A stretch of 32,904 bases of DNA, taken from the NCBI GenBank assembly GCA_913042995.1, contig CAJWMA010000006.1, positions 1 to 32,904 of the forward strand. The letters are read 5' to 3'. Below the pieces are notes generated by a model. The model saw nothing but the letters and a program-made list of their open reading frames with translations, was not told the DNA's origin and searched no databases. Below are positions 16,742-25,899 of the stretch, piece after piece; positions within the stretch are counted from its first letter, which is position 1, and every line of letters begins with the position of its first letter. Origin of the DNA: an uncultured bacterium. GTDB taxonomy: Bacteria > Planctomycetota > UBA8108. The translations under genes were made by a program, and so were the position numbers.

Positions 16742-18928
16742 TCATTTCTTTTTCTCCGCCCTGGAGGCGGCAGGGGGCTCCTTGAACAGGTCAAGGACGT
16801 CCAGCGTCTTTGCGTACTTCCTGAAGGCCTCCCCGCGGCTGGCCTCGAGAATCTCGATGAACTCCTCGAGCTCGCTATTGGATCTCTTCTGCAGCTTCGA
16901 GTAGATGTCCACCAGGACCAGCTCGAGATTTTTCCTGAAGAGACCGGCGGCAAGAATGACGGTGATCTCGTCGTGAACCCTGAGAGCCTTCGCCAGGGCG
17001 ACGCCATCCGTTCCGTGCTCGGCCACCAATGCGCGCGCGTAGTCCCCGGGAGCGGAGAACTTTCCATCTCCATCGCCATCAATCCAGACCGGATTGGTCG
17101 CGCCGACCACGTAGCGGTCATCCTGTGGCGGAGTCCAGTAGGAGTTGTCCAGCGGAGGGCCGGAAGCAATGACGACAAGATGGACATCTTTGGACGGGCC
17201 GCCGAAAACCCAGCGCTCCTTGTACTTCACGATAGCGCTGGAGGGGTGCTGGATCTTCTCCTCGCGCACCTTGCGGCCATTGAGAAAGAGAGCGACCCGG
17301 CTGGCCCGCGCCCACCGGGGCCCCCTGACCTCGATGTCGACCTCGAGATCCTCGCCAACACCGGTGGCGAGGTCTCCGGCGGAAAACATCCCGTTCACCT
17401 TCGCATCCGCCAGGAGTCCCATGCTGACCAGCACCTTGCCCGCCAGGATGTTGTCAACCACCTCGCCTACATTGATACGGCGCGGATCATCCGTCGAGCT
17501 GCGAATGTAGGTCCGGCAATGACCCACCGGCTGGGCTACGGTATGGGAGTCGCTGCCCGCGACCGCCGTCAGCCGATGGCCCGCGTTCAGCAGGGCGAAC
17601 CAATCGGAGAAGTTATCAAAGACCTGCTTTTCCAGGGTCTTGCCGTTGATCACCTCAACCGCGTCAAGGCCGAGCCACTGGCGGCCATCGCTGAATTCGC
17701 CAGAGACGGGATCGAGACCGATCGTACCCCAGGGACCCTTCTTGAAGCCCTCGCGGCGCGGATGGTTACAGATCACCACCCTGACTCCCGGGGTCGCCCG
17801 TACGGCCTTGAGCAGCTTGTCCCAGTCCTTGTGCTTGTGGTTCGCGGGCTTGGCGTTCTTGTCGGCCGGGAAGGCGTTGAAGTGACCGATGGATGTGGTG
17901 AACTCGTTTCCCACCACCGATTTGTAGTGATCTCCGGAGCCGGCCTTGGCGGTAAATGGGCTGTAATCAGTGTGATGGTTGTGATCCGTCGCGATCGCGA
18001 CCTCGACTCCCTCCCCGGCTATGGTCACCACACGCTCAGCGACGCTCGCATCGCCGTGCTTGGAATAGGTCAGCGTGTGAATATGAGTATCTCCGGCGAG
18101 ATAGCCGGTGGTGTCCACCTCCCGCTCGAGAACCAGCTCAACCCGTCTCTTTTCTCCCGGCGAGAGGTCTACGCGGGCCATACCCAGCCCGTACTCGAAG
18201 CCCCGGGTCGCGTAGACCCTGTACTTGCCCGGCTTGAGGGCCAGGTCCAGCCGGCCGTCAAGGGTGTAGGCCGTTCCCTTGCGGAAGGCGAGCTTCGAGC
18301 TCTTCTCGAGCTTGAACTCCGCCGGCTCCTCGACAATCTTCGCCTTCTTCGAAACCAGGCGCACCACGGTCAGCCGGCAGGGCAGGCCCTGGCCCGGCCC
18401 CTCCTTCGAGGTCACCACCACCTCGACCTCCGCCAGGCGCTTCATCCGCGCCACCGAGTGGGCGTGGAGAACGACAGGCCCGAAATAGAGATCGTCGGTG
18501 GTCTTCTCCTCGTATTGCACCAGCAGTACATTGCCTGTCTTTTTCAGCAGATCCGCAGGCACCTTGAAATACTGGATGTTCTCTCCCTTGCCGCCCTTGC
18601 CCTTGACCAGGCTGCCAAGCCGCCGGGAGTTGAGCGTGACGCCGCATTTTGAGTTCACATCGCCTGACCTGATCTCGATGGCTCGTTCAGATTTGTTCGG
18701 CTCAGAGCTGAACCTCAGGCTGATCTTCTTTCCATCGTGCGGCTTCGCCCGGGTGAAGGACTTCCAGTCCTTCTTCTCATCATTGCCGAGGTGAAAGACC
18801 TCGGCGCTGATGACGGTCTCAGCCTTGCCCTGTGGGGCGCCGCTCGCCTGTGGATACGGCAGGAAACGAGCCCCTGCGACCGCTACCAGGCAACAGCAGA
18901 AAAGCAGGCTGACGGCGTTCTTCTTCAT
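16742..18928 (-). CDS. CehA/McbA family metallohydrolase, second paralogue
   Basis: ORF track 16742..19006; start refined to MKKNAVSLLFCCCLVAVAGA (18928). Shares DTHIHT.T.S.HGD, ATDHN.H.DY, GNE.TT..GHFN, NHPR, GSDSHT and VWIDGDGDGK with the 2152..4236 product. Confidence 0.88.
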   Translation of the reverse strand: MKKNAVSLLFCCCLVAVAGARFLPYPQASGAPQGKAETVISAEVFHLGNDEKKDWKSFTRAKPHDGKKISLRFSSEPNKSERAIEIRSGDVNSKCGVTLNSRRLGSLVKGKGGKGENIQYFKVPADLLKKTGNVLLVQYEEKTTDDLYFGPVVLHAHSVARMKRLAEVEVVVTSKEGPGQGLPCRLTVVRLVSKKAKIVEEPAEFKLEKSSKLAFRKGTAYTLDGRLDLALKPGKYRVYATRGFEYGLGMARVDLSPGEKRRVELVLEREVDTTGYLAGDTHIHTLTYSKHGDASVAERVVTIAGEGVEVAIATDHNHHTDYSPFTAKAGSGDHYKSVVGNEFTTSIGHFNAFPADKNAKPANHKHKDWDKLLKAVRATPGVRVVICNHPRREGFKKGPWGTIGLDPVSGEFSDGRQWLGLDAVEVINGKTLEKQVFDNFSDWFALLNAGHRLTAVAGSDSHTVAQPVGHCRTYIRSSTDDPRRINVGEVVDNILAGKVLVSMGLLADAKVNGMFSAGDLATGVGEDLEVDIEVRGPRWARASRVALFLNGRKVREEKIQHPSSAIVKYKERWVFGGPSKDVHLVVIASGPPLDNSYWTPPQDDRYVVGATNPVWIDGDGDGKFSAPGDYARALVAEHGTDGVALAKALRVHDEITVILAAGLFRKNLELVLVDIYSKLQKRSNSELEEFIEILEASRGEAFRKYAKTLDVLDLFKEPPAASRAEKKK

Positions 18929-18968
18929 GCGCAAAGAGTTCCCTGGCGAGGTGAGCTGTGAACTGATG

Positions 18969-18990
18969 ATTATACCCTTCACCGGGCAGT
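18969..18990 (-). promoter_or_regulatory. Promoter -10 (TATAAT) with ACTGCCCGGT element 6 nt upstream, for the second CehA/McbA gene
   Basis: Minus strand reads ACTGCCCGGT-GAAGGG-TATAAT; 40 nt upstream of the refined start at 18928. Confidence 0.6.
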
Positions 18991-19050
18991 GGTTGCAGTC
19001 GTTCACGAAAGGTTTCGGACAGGACAGAGTCTGTTGCTGGAGCTTTCTTT

Positions 19051-19073
19051 ACTGCCCGGTAAAAGAATACAAT
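19051..19073 (+). promoter_or_regulatory. Promoter -10 (TACAAT) with ACTGCCCGGT element 7 nt upstream, for the PhoD-like gene
   Basis: Plus strand reads ACTGCCCGGT-AAAAGAA-TACAAT; 66 nt upstream of ATG at 19140; perfect inverted partner at 18981-18990. Confidence 0.6.
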
Positions 19074-19139
19074 AGTCCCCCACCCCAGGCGGGCTGGAAG
19101 GGAACGGGTTTTAAAACAAAAAACTGAGGTCCAGGCGAC

Positions 19140-20975
19140 ATGCTCTCAAAACTCCATTGCGCGGCCGCGCTCATCTTCCTGGCGCCGGTCGTCTGTTCGG
19201 CGAAGGACGAAATCCCCAACTATATAACCCACGGCCCGATCCTCGGCCGCCTGAGTTCCGACGGTGTCGGTGTCTGGGGCCGCACGGCGCGCGCGGGTTC
19301 GTTCTCGGTACAATACGGAACCTCTCCGAAGCAGCTCAACTCTACAAGCAACCCGGTCAAAACCAGCCTCGGCCGGGACAATACCGGCTGGGTCCATCTC
19401 CAGGGGCTGAAGCCTGACACGAAATACTATTACGAGCTGATACTCGCCGATGGCGTTGGCCGCACCGCCAGGGGCGGCTCTTTTCGTACACTGCCAAGCT
19501 CGAAGACACTCAAAGACGCCAAGCTGAATCCCGAAGGTCTCTTTAACTTCAGCTTCGAGTTCGCCTGCGGAAACAACCAGAACCCCAGGCATTCGATCGG
19601 ACCCTCGCTGCCAGCCTTCGCCACCATGCTGAGAGAACTCGAGGACCGGATCCACTTCGCCATCCTCAACGGGGACTGGCTCTATGAAACCAGGCGCGAA
19701 TACACGGTGGACAGCTGGTTGAAACAGGTCAGCGCGGAGGCGAAGGCGCTGCCCGCCGACCTCCAGTTCGCCCCCACCCTTGTAGGGGTCTGGGAAAACT
19801 ACAAGCACTTCCTGAACCAGGGGCCCAACCTGGCGCGGTGGCACACCAGGATCCCCTCCTTCTTCACCTACGACGACCATGAATGCCTCAATGACATCTG
19901 GGGCGCCGGCTCACCTGGGCTCCGCGACCGCCGGGCCGTGTTCCGCGATATCGGCGTTCGCGCCTGGCACGACTATCTCGGGTGGAGCAACCCCTCGAGC
20001 TTTACCCAGAGAACGCATTTCGGACGCTGCGAGCTGAAAAAAGGCGGCGACATCCTGGTCGACCCACGGGCCGACTTCACCAGGACGGACCTGAGACAGG
20101 TCAACAACCTCCACGTCCACTGGGGCACGGCCAGCGCCGGAGTCAACGACAACTCTCTCGATGGCGTCGGCGGCGACCCCAACGCCGGAGTCTACGAAAT
20201 CGTTGAGGTTATCGATGCCCATCGCATCCGTATCAGGCCAGCGGCTGACGTCGATGGCAGCAGCCTTTATTCCCTCGGCCGACGTTCCTATTCACGCTTT
20301 CGCGTCGCCAACTGCGATTTCTTCCTCCTCGACACCCGTGGCCAGCGCCAGATGCACGACACCCGCAACCCTGCCAAGAAGGGGCTCTCCATGCTGGGCA
20401 CCGTCCAGCGAGACTGGCTGATGCGCGAGCTCGCCGCCAGCGACGCGGACTTTCACTTCGTCGTCTCCTCGGTCAATTTCATGATTCCCCACGTCGGCGG
20501 CGGCAAGATCCGCGCCGGCGACAAGGACGAGGCCTGGACCGTTTTCCTCGACGAAAGAGAGAAGCTCATCAATTTCTTCGACTCCCTCAAGAGTCCGGTC
20601 CTCATGCTCACCGGCGACCTTCACAACAGCTTCGCCATCAAGATCACTGACAAGGTCTGGGAGTTCGCTTCCGGCCCGCACAATTCCAACAACCACTGGG
20701 CGAGCGATGAGGGAGACCGCCCGGCGAACGGTCCCTTCAAATACGGCCCGCGCGAGGTCGACATCCGCTGGTCAAGCTATTACCGCTCGGATATTCCGAG
20801 GGCCAATCTCCTGCACCCGACCTACTGCGTGGTGCAGGTGAACAACGTCTTCAACAACCCGCTGGAGGTCTCTGGGACGCGGTGGGTGGCCTATCCGCGA
20901 CCACAGGTCATTTTCCAGTATTACGACGGGCGTACTGGCAGGCTGCGTTACGCCGAGTCCATCCTGACGCGATAG
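19140..20975 (+). CDS. Alkaline phosphatase D (PhoD-like) family metallophosphatase
   Basis: 611 aa; THGPILGRLSSDGVGVWGRTARAGSFSVQYGTSP (PhoD N-terminal domain), ILNGDWLYE, FTYDDHECLNDIWGAG, MLTGDLHNSF. Confidence 0.9.
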   Translation: MLSKLHCAAALIFLAPVVCSAKDEIPNYITHGPILGRLSSDGVGVWGRTARAGSFSVQYGTSPKQLNSTSNPVKTSLGRDNTGWVHLQGLKPDTKYYYELILADGVGRTARGGSFRTLPSSKTLKDAKLNPEGLFNFSFEFACGNNQNPRHSIGPSLPAFATMLRELEDRIHFAILNGDWLYETRREYTVDSWLKQVSAEAKALPADLQFAPTLVGVWENYKHFLNQGPNLARWHTRIPSFFTYDDHECLNDIWGAGSPGLRDRRAVFRDIGVRAWHDYLGWSNPSSFTQRTHFGRCELKKGGDILVDPRADFTRTDLRQVNNLHVHWGTASAGVNDNSLDGVGGDPNAGVYEIVEVIDAHRIRIRPAADVDGSSLYSLGRRSYSRFRVANCDFFLLDTRGQRQMHDTRNPAKKGLSMLGTVQRDWLMRELAASDADFHFVVSSVNFMIPHVGGGKIRAGDKDEAWTVFLDEREKLINFFDSLKSPVLMLTGDLHNSFAIKITDKVWEFASGPHNSNNHWASDEGDRPANGPFKYGPREVDIRWSSYYRSDIPRANLLHPTYCVVQVNNVFNNPLEVSGTRWVAYPRPQVIFQYYDGRTGRLRYAESILTR

Positions 20976-20979
20976 AGGG

Positions 20980-23151
20980 TCAGTCTCGCGCGCGAAGCCA
21001 GCGCAAGAGGAGCTCGTGCTGCGACCGCTGAAAGCGGCCGATGTCGTCTGGAGAGTGGAATTCGAGCGCCTCCGGAGCTCCTCGAGAGCTCCAGGCCTTC
21101 CGTGCCCGGTCGACACATTCACTCACCGCCGCGGGATCGAGCTCCCGGTCACGCTGCGCCGCGTAGACCAGGCAGGGTCTTGGCGCGACCAGGGCCAGAA
21201 CATCATGATAGTCGACGGGGATCTCCGACTCGGAGCCATCGAAGAGGCCGAGGCGGGGTACCAGCGCGTGCCACTGCCACAGACGTCTCAAGCCGCCGGT
21301 GGCGGCCGCGGTGTCGGTACGCATCGGCGTAAAACCGCCGAAGCTGGCGACTCCAGCCAGCCTCTCATCCAGTGCGGCGGCATAGAGTCCTGCCATGCCC
21401 CCGACACTGAAGCCCAGCACGTAGACCTTGTCGGCGGCAATCTTCGGCAGGGCCCCTTTCGCGGCCCCCTTGCCGTCGATGAGGAAATCCGCGGCGGCGC
21501 TGACATCGGCCACCATTCTTCCCAGCCGTGACCAGTGCGGCGCCTGGGTGTAAAAATCCCGCCCTTCCAGCAGGCGCAGCCCGAAACCGCATTGATCGTA
21601 CGCCAGGACGATGTACCCGGCGGCGGCGAGGCGGTGGTAGACCGTGGTGCCCTGCACCCCGTAGCCCTCGTTGTAGCCGCTGTGATAGGAATAGGGGTGG
21701 AGCCAGATAACCGCTGGAGACGGCCCGGCGCTCCCCGCCTTGAAATACACGTTGCCCCGAACCCCGGCCCCGAAGCGAACCGGGACTCTCGAGGTCCCCC
21801 CAACCTGCCAGCGATCGTGAGTCATCATCGCGGACTCCTCAGGCGTGATGAAGTCCCGCCTCTTCTCACCCGCGAGCTTCGCCGGTGGATCGCCGAGCAG
21901 CCAGCGAACCCTCTCCCGCCGATCAGCGTCCGCGGTCGCCTCCCCCGGCGTAAAACGCTTCCGGAGCTCCTCTCCCGCCGCACCTTTCTTCCAGGCTTCC
22001 CAGTCAAAATGGTGGATCAGCTCCTCGGGAAAGTCTTCCTGTTTCGCCGTACCGCGACCAAAGCTGAGATCGAACCATTCCATGTTCCGTCGGCGCTGCT
22101 CCTCGGTGACCGGACCATGCTGGCCGGAACGGTAGAGAACGCGCAGGTTCTCAGGGTGGCCCAGGAGTGAATAAACCTTGCGGCCCTCGAGGTAGGCCCG
22201 CTCGACGGCGAAGGTGGGCTCGGAACCATCATTGTGCGCGGTGTGAATCAGGCAGCGGCGCGGGGCGATGAGAGCGTACCAGCCGTGCGCATCGATCGGC
22301 AGCTCGTGCTCGCGGCCGGTATAGCCGCGCAGCGAGGGGAGGAACCATTCGGAGGGAAAGTCCCGCGGAGCCTCGGCGCAGGTGTTTCTCGAGGTGAACC
22401 TGTAGGGGCTGGAGCCCGGCGAACCGGGGCTCCTGGCGACAACGCTGGTGATTCTCTCGTCGAAGGCGGCGGCTATCAACGACTGCTTGCCGTAGCGCGA
22501 AAAGCCGATGATCCCGACCTCTCCCGGCGCGAAGCGGTAGCCGCTGGAAGGAGCCAGCAGGTAGTCGAGAGAGCGGCTGGCAAGCCAGGCCTTCGTCGAG
22601 ATCTCGCTCCAGGCGGCTCCAGGGTACTCCCTGCGGAAATCCTGCCAGACGCTCTCATAGCGGGGAAAATCCTTCTCCCGGTGATGGCTGTCAACACCGG
22701 GGTACAGGCAGGCGATGTAGCCCCGCTCGAGCGCCAGCTCGGCCCAGCGCAGCTGGTAATAACGCGGCTGGGTAAGAAGAACCGGAAAGGGGCCAGCGCC
22801 TTTCGGCACCCAGACCCTGACCTCAAAGGATGCCTTTTTCGGTGTGTCAAAGGTCAGCCGAACCCGGCGGCGCAGTGAGCCATCCTCAGCCCGGCGCTCA
22901 GCGAGCACCCTCGCCGACAACAGGGCCGGCACCTCATCGGGGAAGGAGCCGATGAAATAACGCTTGAGAAGCGCCGCCACCTCGCGCTTGCGGCGTTCCA
23001 GGCCCGCCGCGGTCTTCACCTCGGAACCATCGTTGAACTGAAGCAGCGGCGGCAGGTCAGCGCGGGCCTTGAAAGCATCCTCCGACCGGGCGGGGGCCGC
23101 GAAGAGCAGCAGCGCCAGGCAGCCTGTGACTGCGGCTGGTTTCCTGTTCAT
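20980..23151 (-). CDS. Fused alpha/beta-hydrolase protein: CE15 glucuronoyl-esterase-like domain + second acetyl-xylan-esterase/dienelactone-hydrolase-like domain
   Basis: ORF track 20980..23262; start refined to MNRKPAAVTGCLALLLFAAPARS (23151). First domain GIIGFSRYGKQSLIAAAFDERI...RGYTGREHELPIDAHGWYALIAPRRCLIHTAHNDG...SGQHG; second domain WLHPYSYHSGYNEGYG...VLAYDQCGFG...VLGFSVGGMAGLYAAALDERL. Confidence 0.82.
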   Translation of the reverse strand: MNRKPAAVTGCLALLLFAAPARSEDAFKARADLPPLLQFNDGSEVKTAAGLERRKREVAALLKRYFIGSFPDEVPALLSARVLAERRAEDGSLRRRVRLTFDTPKKASFEVRVWVPKGAGPFPVLLTQPRYYQLRWAELALERGYIACLYPGVDSHHREKDFPRYESVWQDFRREYPGAAWSEISTKAWLASRSLDYLLAPSSGYRFAPGEVGIIGFSRYGKQSLIAAAFDERITSVVARSPGSPGSSPYRFTSRNTCAEAPRDFPSEWFLPSLRGYTGREHELPIDAHGWYALIAPRRCLIHTAHNDGSEPTFAVERAYLEGRKVYSLLGHPENLRVLYRSGQHGPVTEEQRRRNMEWFDLSFGRGTAKQEDFPEELIHHFDWEAWKKGAAGEELRKRFTPGEATADADRRERVRWLLGDPPAKLAGEKRRDFITPEESAMMTHDRWQVGGTSRVPVRFGAGVRGNVYFKAGSAGPSPAVIWLHPYSYHSGYNEGYGVQGTTVYHRLAAAGYIVLAYDQCGFGLRLLEGRDFYTQAPHWSRLGRMVADVSAAADFLIDGKGAAKGALPKIAADKVYVLGFSVGGMAGLYAAALDERLAGVASFGGFTPMRTDTAAATGGLRRLWQWHALVPRLGLFDGSESEIPVDYHDVLALVAPRPCLVYAAQRDRELDPAAVSECVDRARKAWSSRGAPEALEFHSPDDIGRFQRSQHELLLRWLRARD

Positions 23152-23232
23152 CCGGTAAGCTCCAATTGTTGAGAGAAAGGACATCCTACCCGAGCCCGGC
23201 TCCACAAAGAAGGCTGCTTGCCCAGTGCGCAG

Positions 23233-23262
23233 TTGAAACCTCCCCCGCCTGAGCGTTAACAT
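23233..23262 (+). promoter_or_regulatory. Possible sigma70-type promoter of the enolase-superfamily gene
   Basis: TTGAAA (23233-23238), 18-nt spacer, TAACAT (23257-23262); 33 nt before ATG at 23295. Confidence 0.35.
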
Positions 23263-23294
23263 GCCCAGTCGATTGCATCACAAGGACAAGGCTC

Positions 23295-24398
23295 ATGAAG
23301 ATAACCAAGATCTCCGCGTACCAGGTCGACCTCCCCCTGCACGAGGGCAGCTACAATTGGTCCGGAGGAAAATCCGTCAGCGTTTTTGACAGCACCATCG
23401 TTCGAGTTGAAACCGATTCCGGCCTCGCCGGCCATGGAGAGATCTGCCCGCTGGGTCCCTTCTACCTGCCGGCCTACGCCGCGGGAGCGCGCGCTGGAAT
23501 CGCCGAGCTCGCAGCCCATCTCATCGGTGAGGACCCGACCCAGCTGCGGCCCCTGAATCGCCGCATGGACGCGGCGCTCAAGGGACACCCCTACGTCAAG
23601 TCAGCCATCGATATCGCCTGCTGGGACATCCTTGGACAAGCCTCCTCGCAGCCGGTCTGCACCCTGCTGGGCGGCCGCTATGGAGAAGACTTCCATCTCT
23701 ACCGGGCAATCTCTCAGGAGTCGCCCGAACAGATGGCCTCCAAGGTCAAGGGCTACCGGGAAGAAGGCTACCAGCGCTTCCAGCTGAAGGTGGGGGCTGA
23801 TCCGGAAACCGACATCGAGCGGATCCATGCGGTCAGGGCCGAGCTGCAGAAGGGCGACTTCCTCATCGCCGATGCCAACACCGGCTGGCTCATGCACGAG
23901 GCCGCCCGGGTGGTCCGAGGTGTACGCGATGTCGACGTGTATATCGAGCAGCCCTGCCTGAGCTACGAGGAGTGCCTCGCCATCCGGCGCAGGACCGATC
24001 ACCCCTTCGTGCTGGATGAATCCATCGACTCGCTGGAGGTTCTCCTGCGCGGACGAGCAGACGGCGCCATGGACGCGGTCAATATCAAGATCAGCAAGTT
24101 CGGAGGGCTCACCAGGGCCAAGGAAGCGCGTGATCTCTGCGTTTCACTGGGCATCGCCATGACGATCGAAGATGCCTGGGGCGGCGACATCACCACCGCG
24201 GCCATCGCCCACCTGGCCCATTCCACCCCCACCGAGTTGCTCTTTACGGCCACCGATTTCAACAGCTACGTTACCGTGAGCACCGCCGAAGGCGCTCCCC
24301 AGCGGCAGAACGGACGCATGGCGGCAAGCGAGTCGCCCGGGCTGGGTGTCGAACCCAGGTTCGAAGTGCTCGGCGAGGCGGTCCTCGAGATCGCCTAA
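23295..24398 (+). CDS. Mandelate racemase/muconate lactonizing enzyme family protein, cis-3-hydroxy-L-proline dehydratase-like
   Basis: 367 aa; [100 protein letters not shown]. Confidence 0.87.
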   Translation: MKITKISAYQVDLPLHEGSYNWSGGKSVSVFDSTIVRVETDSGLAGHGEICPLGPFYLPAYAAGARAGIAELAAHLIGEDPTQLRPLNRRMDAALKGHPYVKSAIDIACWDILGQASSQPVCTLLGGRYGEDFHLYRAISQESPEQMASKVKGYREEGYQRFQLKVGADPETDIERIHAVRAELQKGDFLIADANTGWLMHEAARVVRGVRDVDVYIEQPCLSYEECLAIRRRTDHPFVLDESIDSLEVLLRGRADGAMDAVNIKISKFGGLTRAKEARDLCVSLGIAMTIEDAWGGDITTAAIAHLAHSTPTELLFTATDFNSYVTVSTAEGAPQRQNGRMAASESPGLGVEPRFEVLGEAVLEIA

Positions 24399-25687
24399 TC
24401 GGCAGAGGCGTCCTCTTCCTTGCCGGTTTCCGCAGCGGGCTCTTCCTTATTGGTGGCGGCGCCGCCGGGCCTGATCCCCATGGCGCGCGCGCCGATGATC
24501 GCCATGAAGGCCGCCGCGAAGCTTCCCAAGGCTCCCATCTTGACCGGATCAAGCCCTGGAGTCCCGGGCTTAAAAGCCGCGGTCGCCACGAACAGCGCCA
24601 CCGTGAAACCGATGCCCGCGACCATACCGACCGTCAGCAGGTGGCGAAAACCCATCCCCGTGGGCAGCTCGAGCTTGAAGATCTTCTGTCCCAGCCAGGT
24701 AAAAAGCGTGATGCCCACCGGCTTGCCGATCAGCAGGCCGGCAAGAACCAGCCAGGTGCCCGTGCCGAAGCTCGAGAGGACAACTCCCGCGTTCGCCAGG
24801 GCGAAGAGGCCGAGAAAGATCTCGACGGGATTCTTCCACCAATGCTCGAACTCGTTGAGCGTGTCGTGACGGCCGAGCTCCTCCCGGGCGAAGAGTCCGA
24901 GGTCGGTTTGCGCGTGCGGCAGAGTCGGGATGATCGGCACCAGGCCGAGAGCCGGATGGATCCCGGCCTTGAAGAATGAATACCAGCTCAGGGCCCCCGG
25001 CAGCAGCAGGTACCACCAGAAGCTCTGCAATCTCATGCGGCGCATCAGGAGTCCAAGGATGATGGCGCCCACGGTGGCGAGCAGCCAGAGGGGAGCGAGC
25101 TCTTTTTGAGGATAGAAGATCGCGAGAATAAGAAGGCCACCCGCGTCATCGGCGATCGCCAGCAGCAACAGGAAGGGAATCGCCACATGCCCCGGCCCGA
25201 AGATCAGCCGGGCAACGAGGTAGCTGAAGGCGATGTCGGTCGCCATGGGAACCGCCCAGCCGTTTCCGAGCTCCGACATGGTTCCCGTATAATAACAGCC
25301 CAGGAGGTAGAGCCCCGCCGGCCCCGCCATGCCTCCCAGGGTGGCGATCAAGGGCGTGGCCGCCTTGCGCATATTTGACAGCGGGCCACCCGGCAACAAG
25401 GCCTCCCAGACCTCCTTGCCGGCGATGGCGAAGAAAAACGCCATCAGGATGTCACTGATGACGAAATGCACCGAGAGGCCGTGATGACCATGGCCTCCCC
25501 CAGGCGGCGCATCGTGATGGACACCGCTGATTCCCAGCCATTCGAGCAGGTCGGTATTTATGAACTGCCCATAGGACGTTTTATCGAAATTGGCCCACAC
25601 CAGCGCCGCGATGGCTCCGGTAATCAGAAAGACCGAGTTGTCTAGCAGGAACTTGAGCCTTCCCCGCTTTGTTTTTTCTCCACTCAT
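24395..25687 (-). CDS. nhaA: Na+/H+ antiporter NhaA
   Basis: ORF track 24395..25762; start refined to [20 protein letters not shown] (25687). Motifs [14 protein letters not shown] and [21 protein letters not shown] (paired Asp), [13 protein letters not shown]. Confidence 0.9.
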   Translation of the reverse strand: MSGEKTKRGRLKFLLDNSVFLITGAIAALVWANFDKTSYGQFINTDLLEWLGISGVHHDAPPGGGHGHHGLSVHFVISDILMAFFFAIAGKEVWEALLPGGPLSNMRKAATPLIATLGGMAGPAGLYLLGCYYTGTMSELGNGWAVPMATDIAFSYLVARLIFGPGHVAIPFLLLLAIADDAGGLLILAIFYPQKELAPLWLLATVGAIILGLLMRRMRLQSFWWYLLLPGALSWYSFFKAGIHPALGLVPIIPTLPHAQTDLGLFAREELGRHDTLNEFEHWWKNPVEIFLGLFALANAGVVLSSFGTGTWLVLAGLLIGKPVGITLFTWLGQKIFKLELPTGMGFRHLLTVGMVAGIGFTVALFVATAAFKPGTPGLDPVKMGALGSFAAAFMAIIGARAMGIRPGGAATNKEEPAAETGKEEDASAD

Positions 25688-25760
25688 ATGGCTCGGAAAG
25701 ATACCAGCACAGAGCCCAAGAGGGAATAAAAAGTCGGGCCTGAAATACGACCGACAAGAC

Positions 25761-25779
25761 ATGACAATGATCTTGTCAT
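25761..25779. promoter_or_regulatory. Palindromic operator-like site ATGACAA-TGATC-TTGTCAT upstream of nhaA
   Basis: Perfect 7-bp arms, 5-nt spacer; matches the site at 8135-8151 over TGACAANNATCTTGTCATT. Confidence 0.6.
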
Positions 25780-25814
25780 TGTAAAATCGAGGGAGTGCGA
25801 CATCGCCCCATATT

Positions 25815-25831
25815 TAACAATCTATTTGTCA
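25815..25831. promoter_or_regulatory. Third related site TAACAA-TCTAT-TTGTCA
   Basis: Same 6-5-6 layout with one arm mismatch, 53 bp from the 25762 site. Confidence 0.45.
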
Positions 25832-25899
25832 CTATTGGGCCTCCAGGCGACCTTTTTACACGTAAAATAAGGACTTAGGTAATTGGCACGGAATGTGAA

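Noticed and set aside
16973-18652. 559-aa plus-strand ORF antisense to the second CehA/McbA gene
   Set aside because: GC-driven shadow ORF; the minus frame has conserved metal-binding motifs.
25688-25762. N-terminal extension of nhaA in the ORF track (MSCRSYFRPDFLF...)
   Set aside because: It would place the start codon on the TGACAA palindrome; the usual NhaA N-terminal helix follows the internal ATG at 25687.
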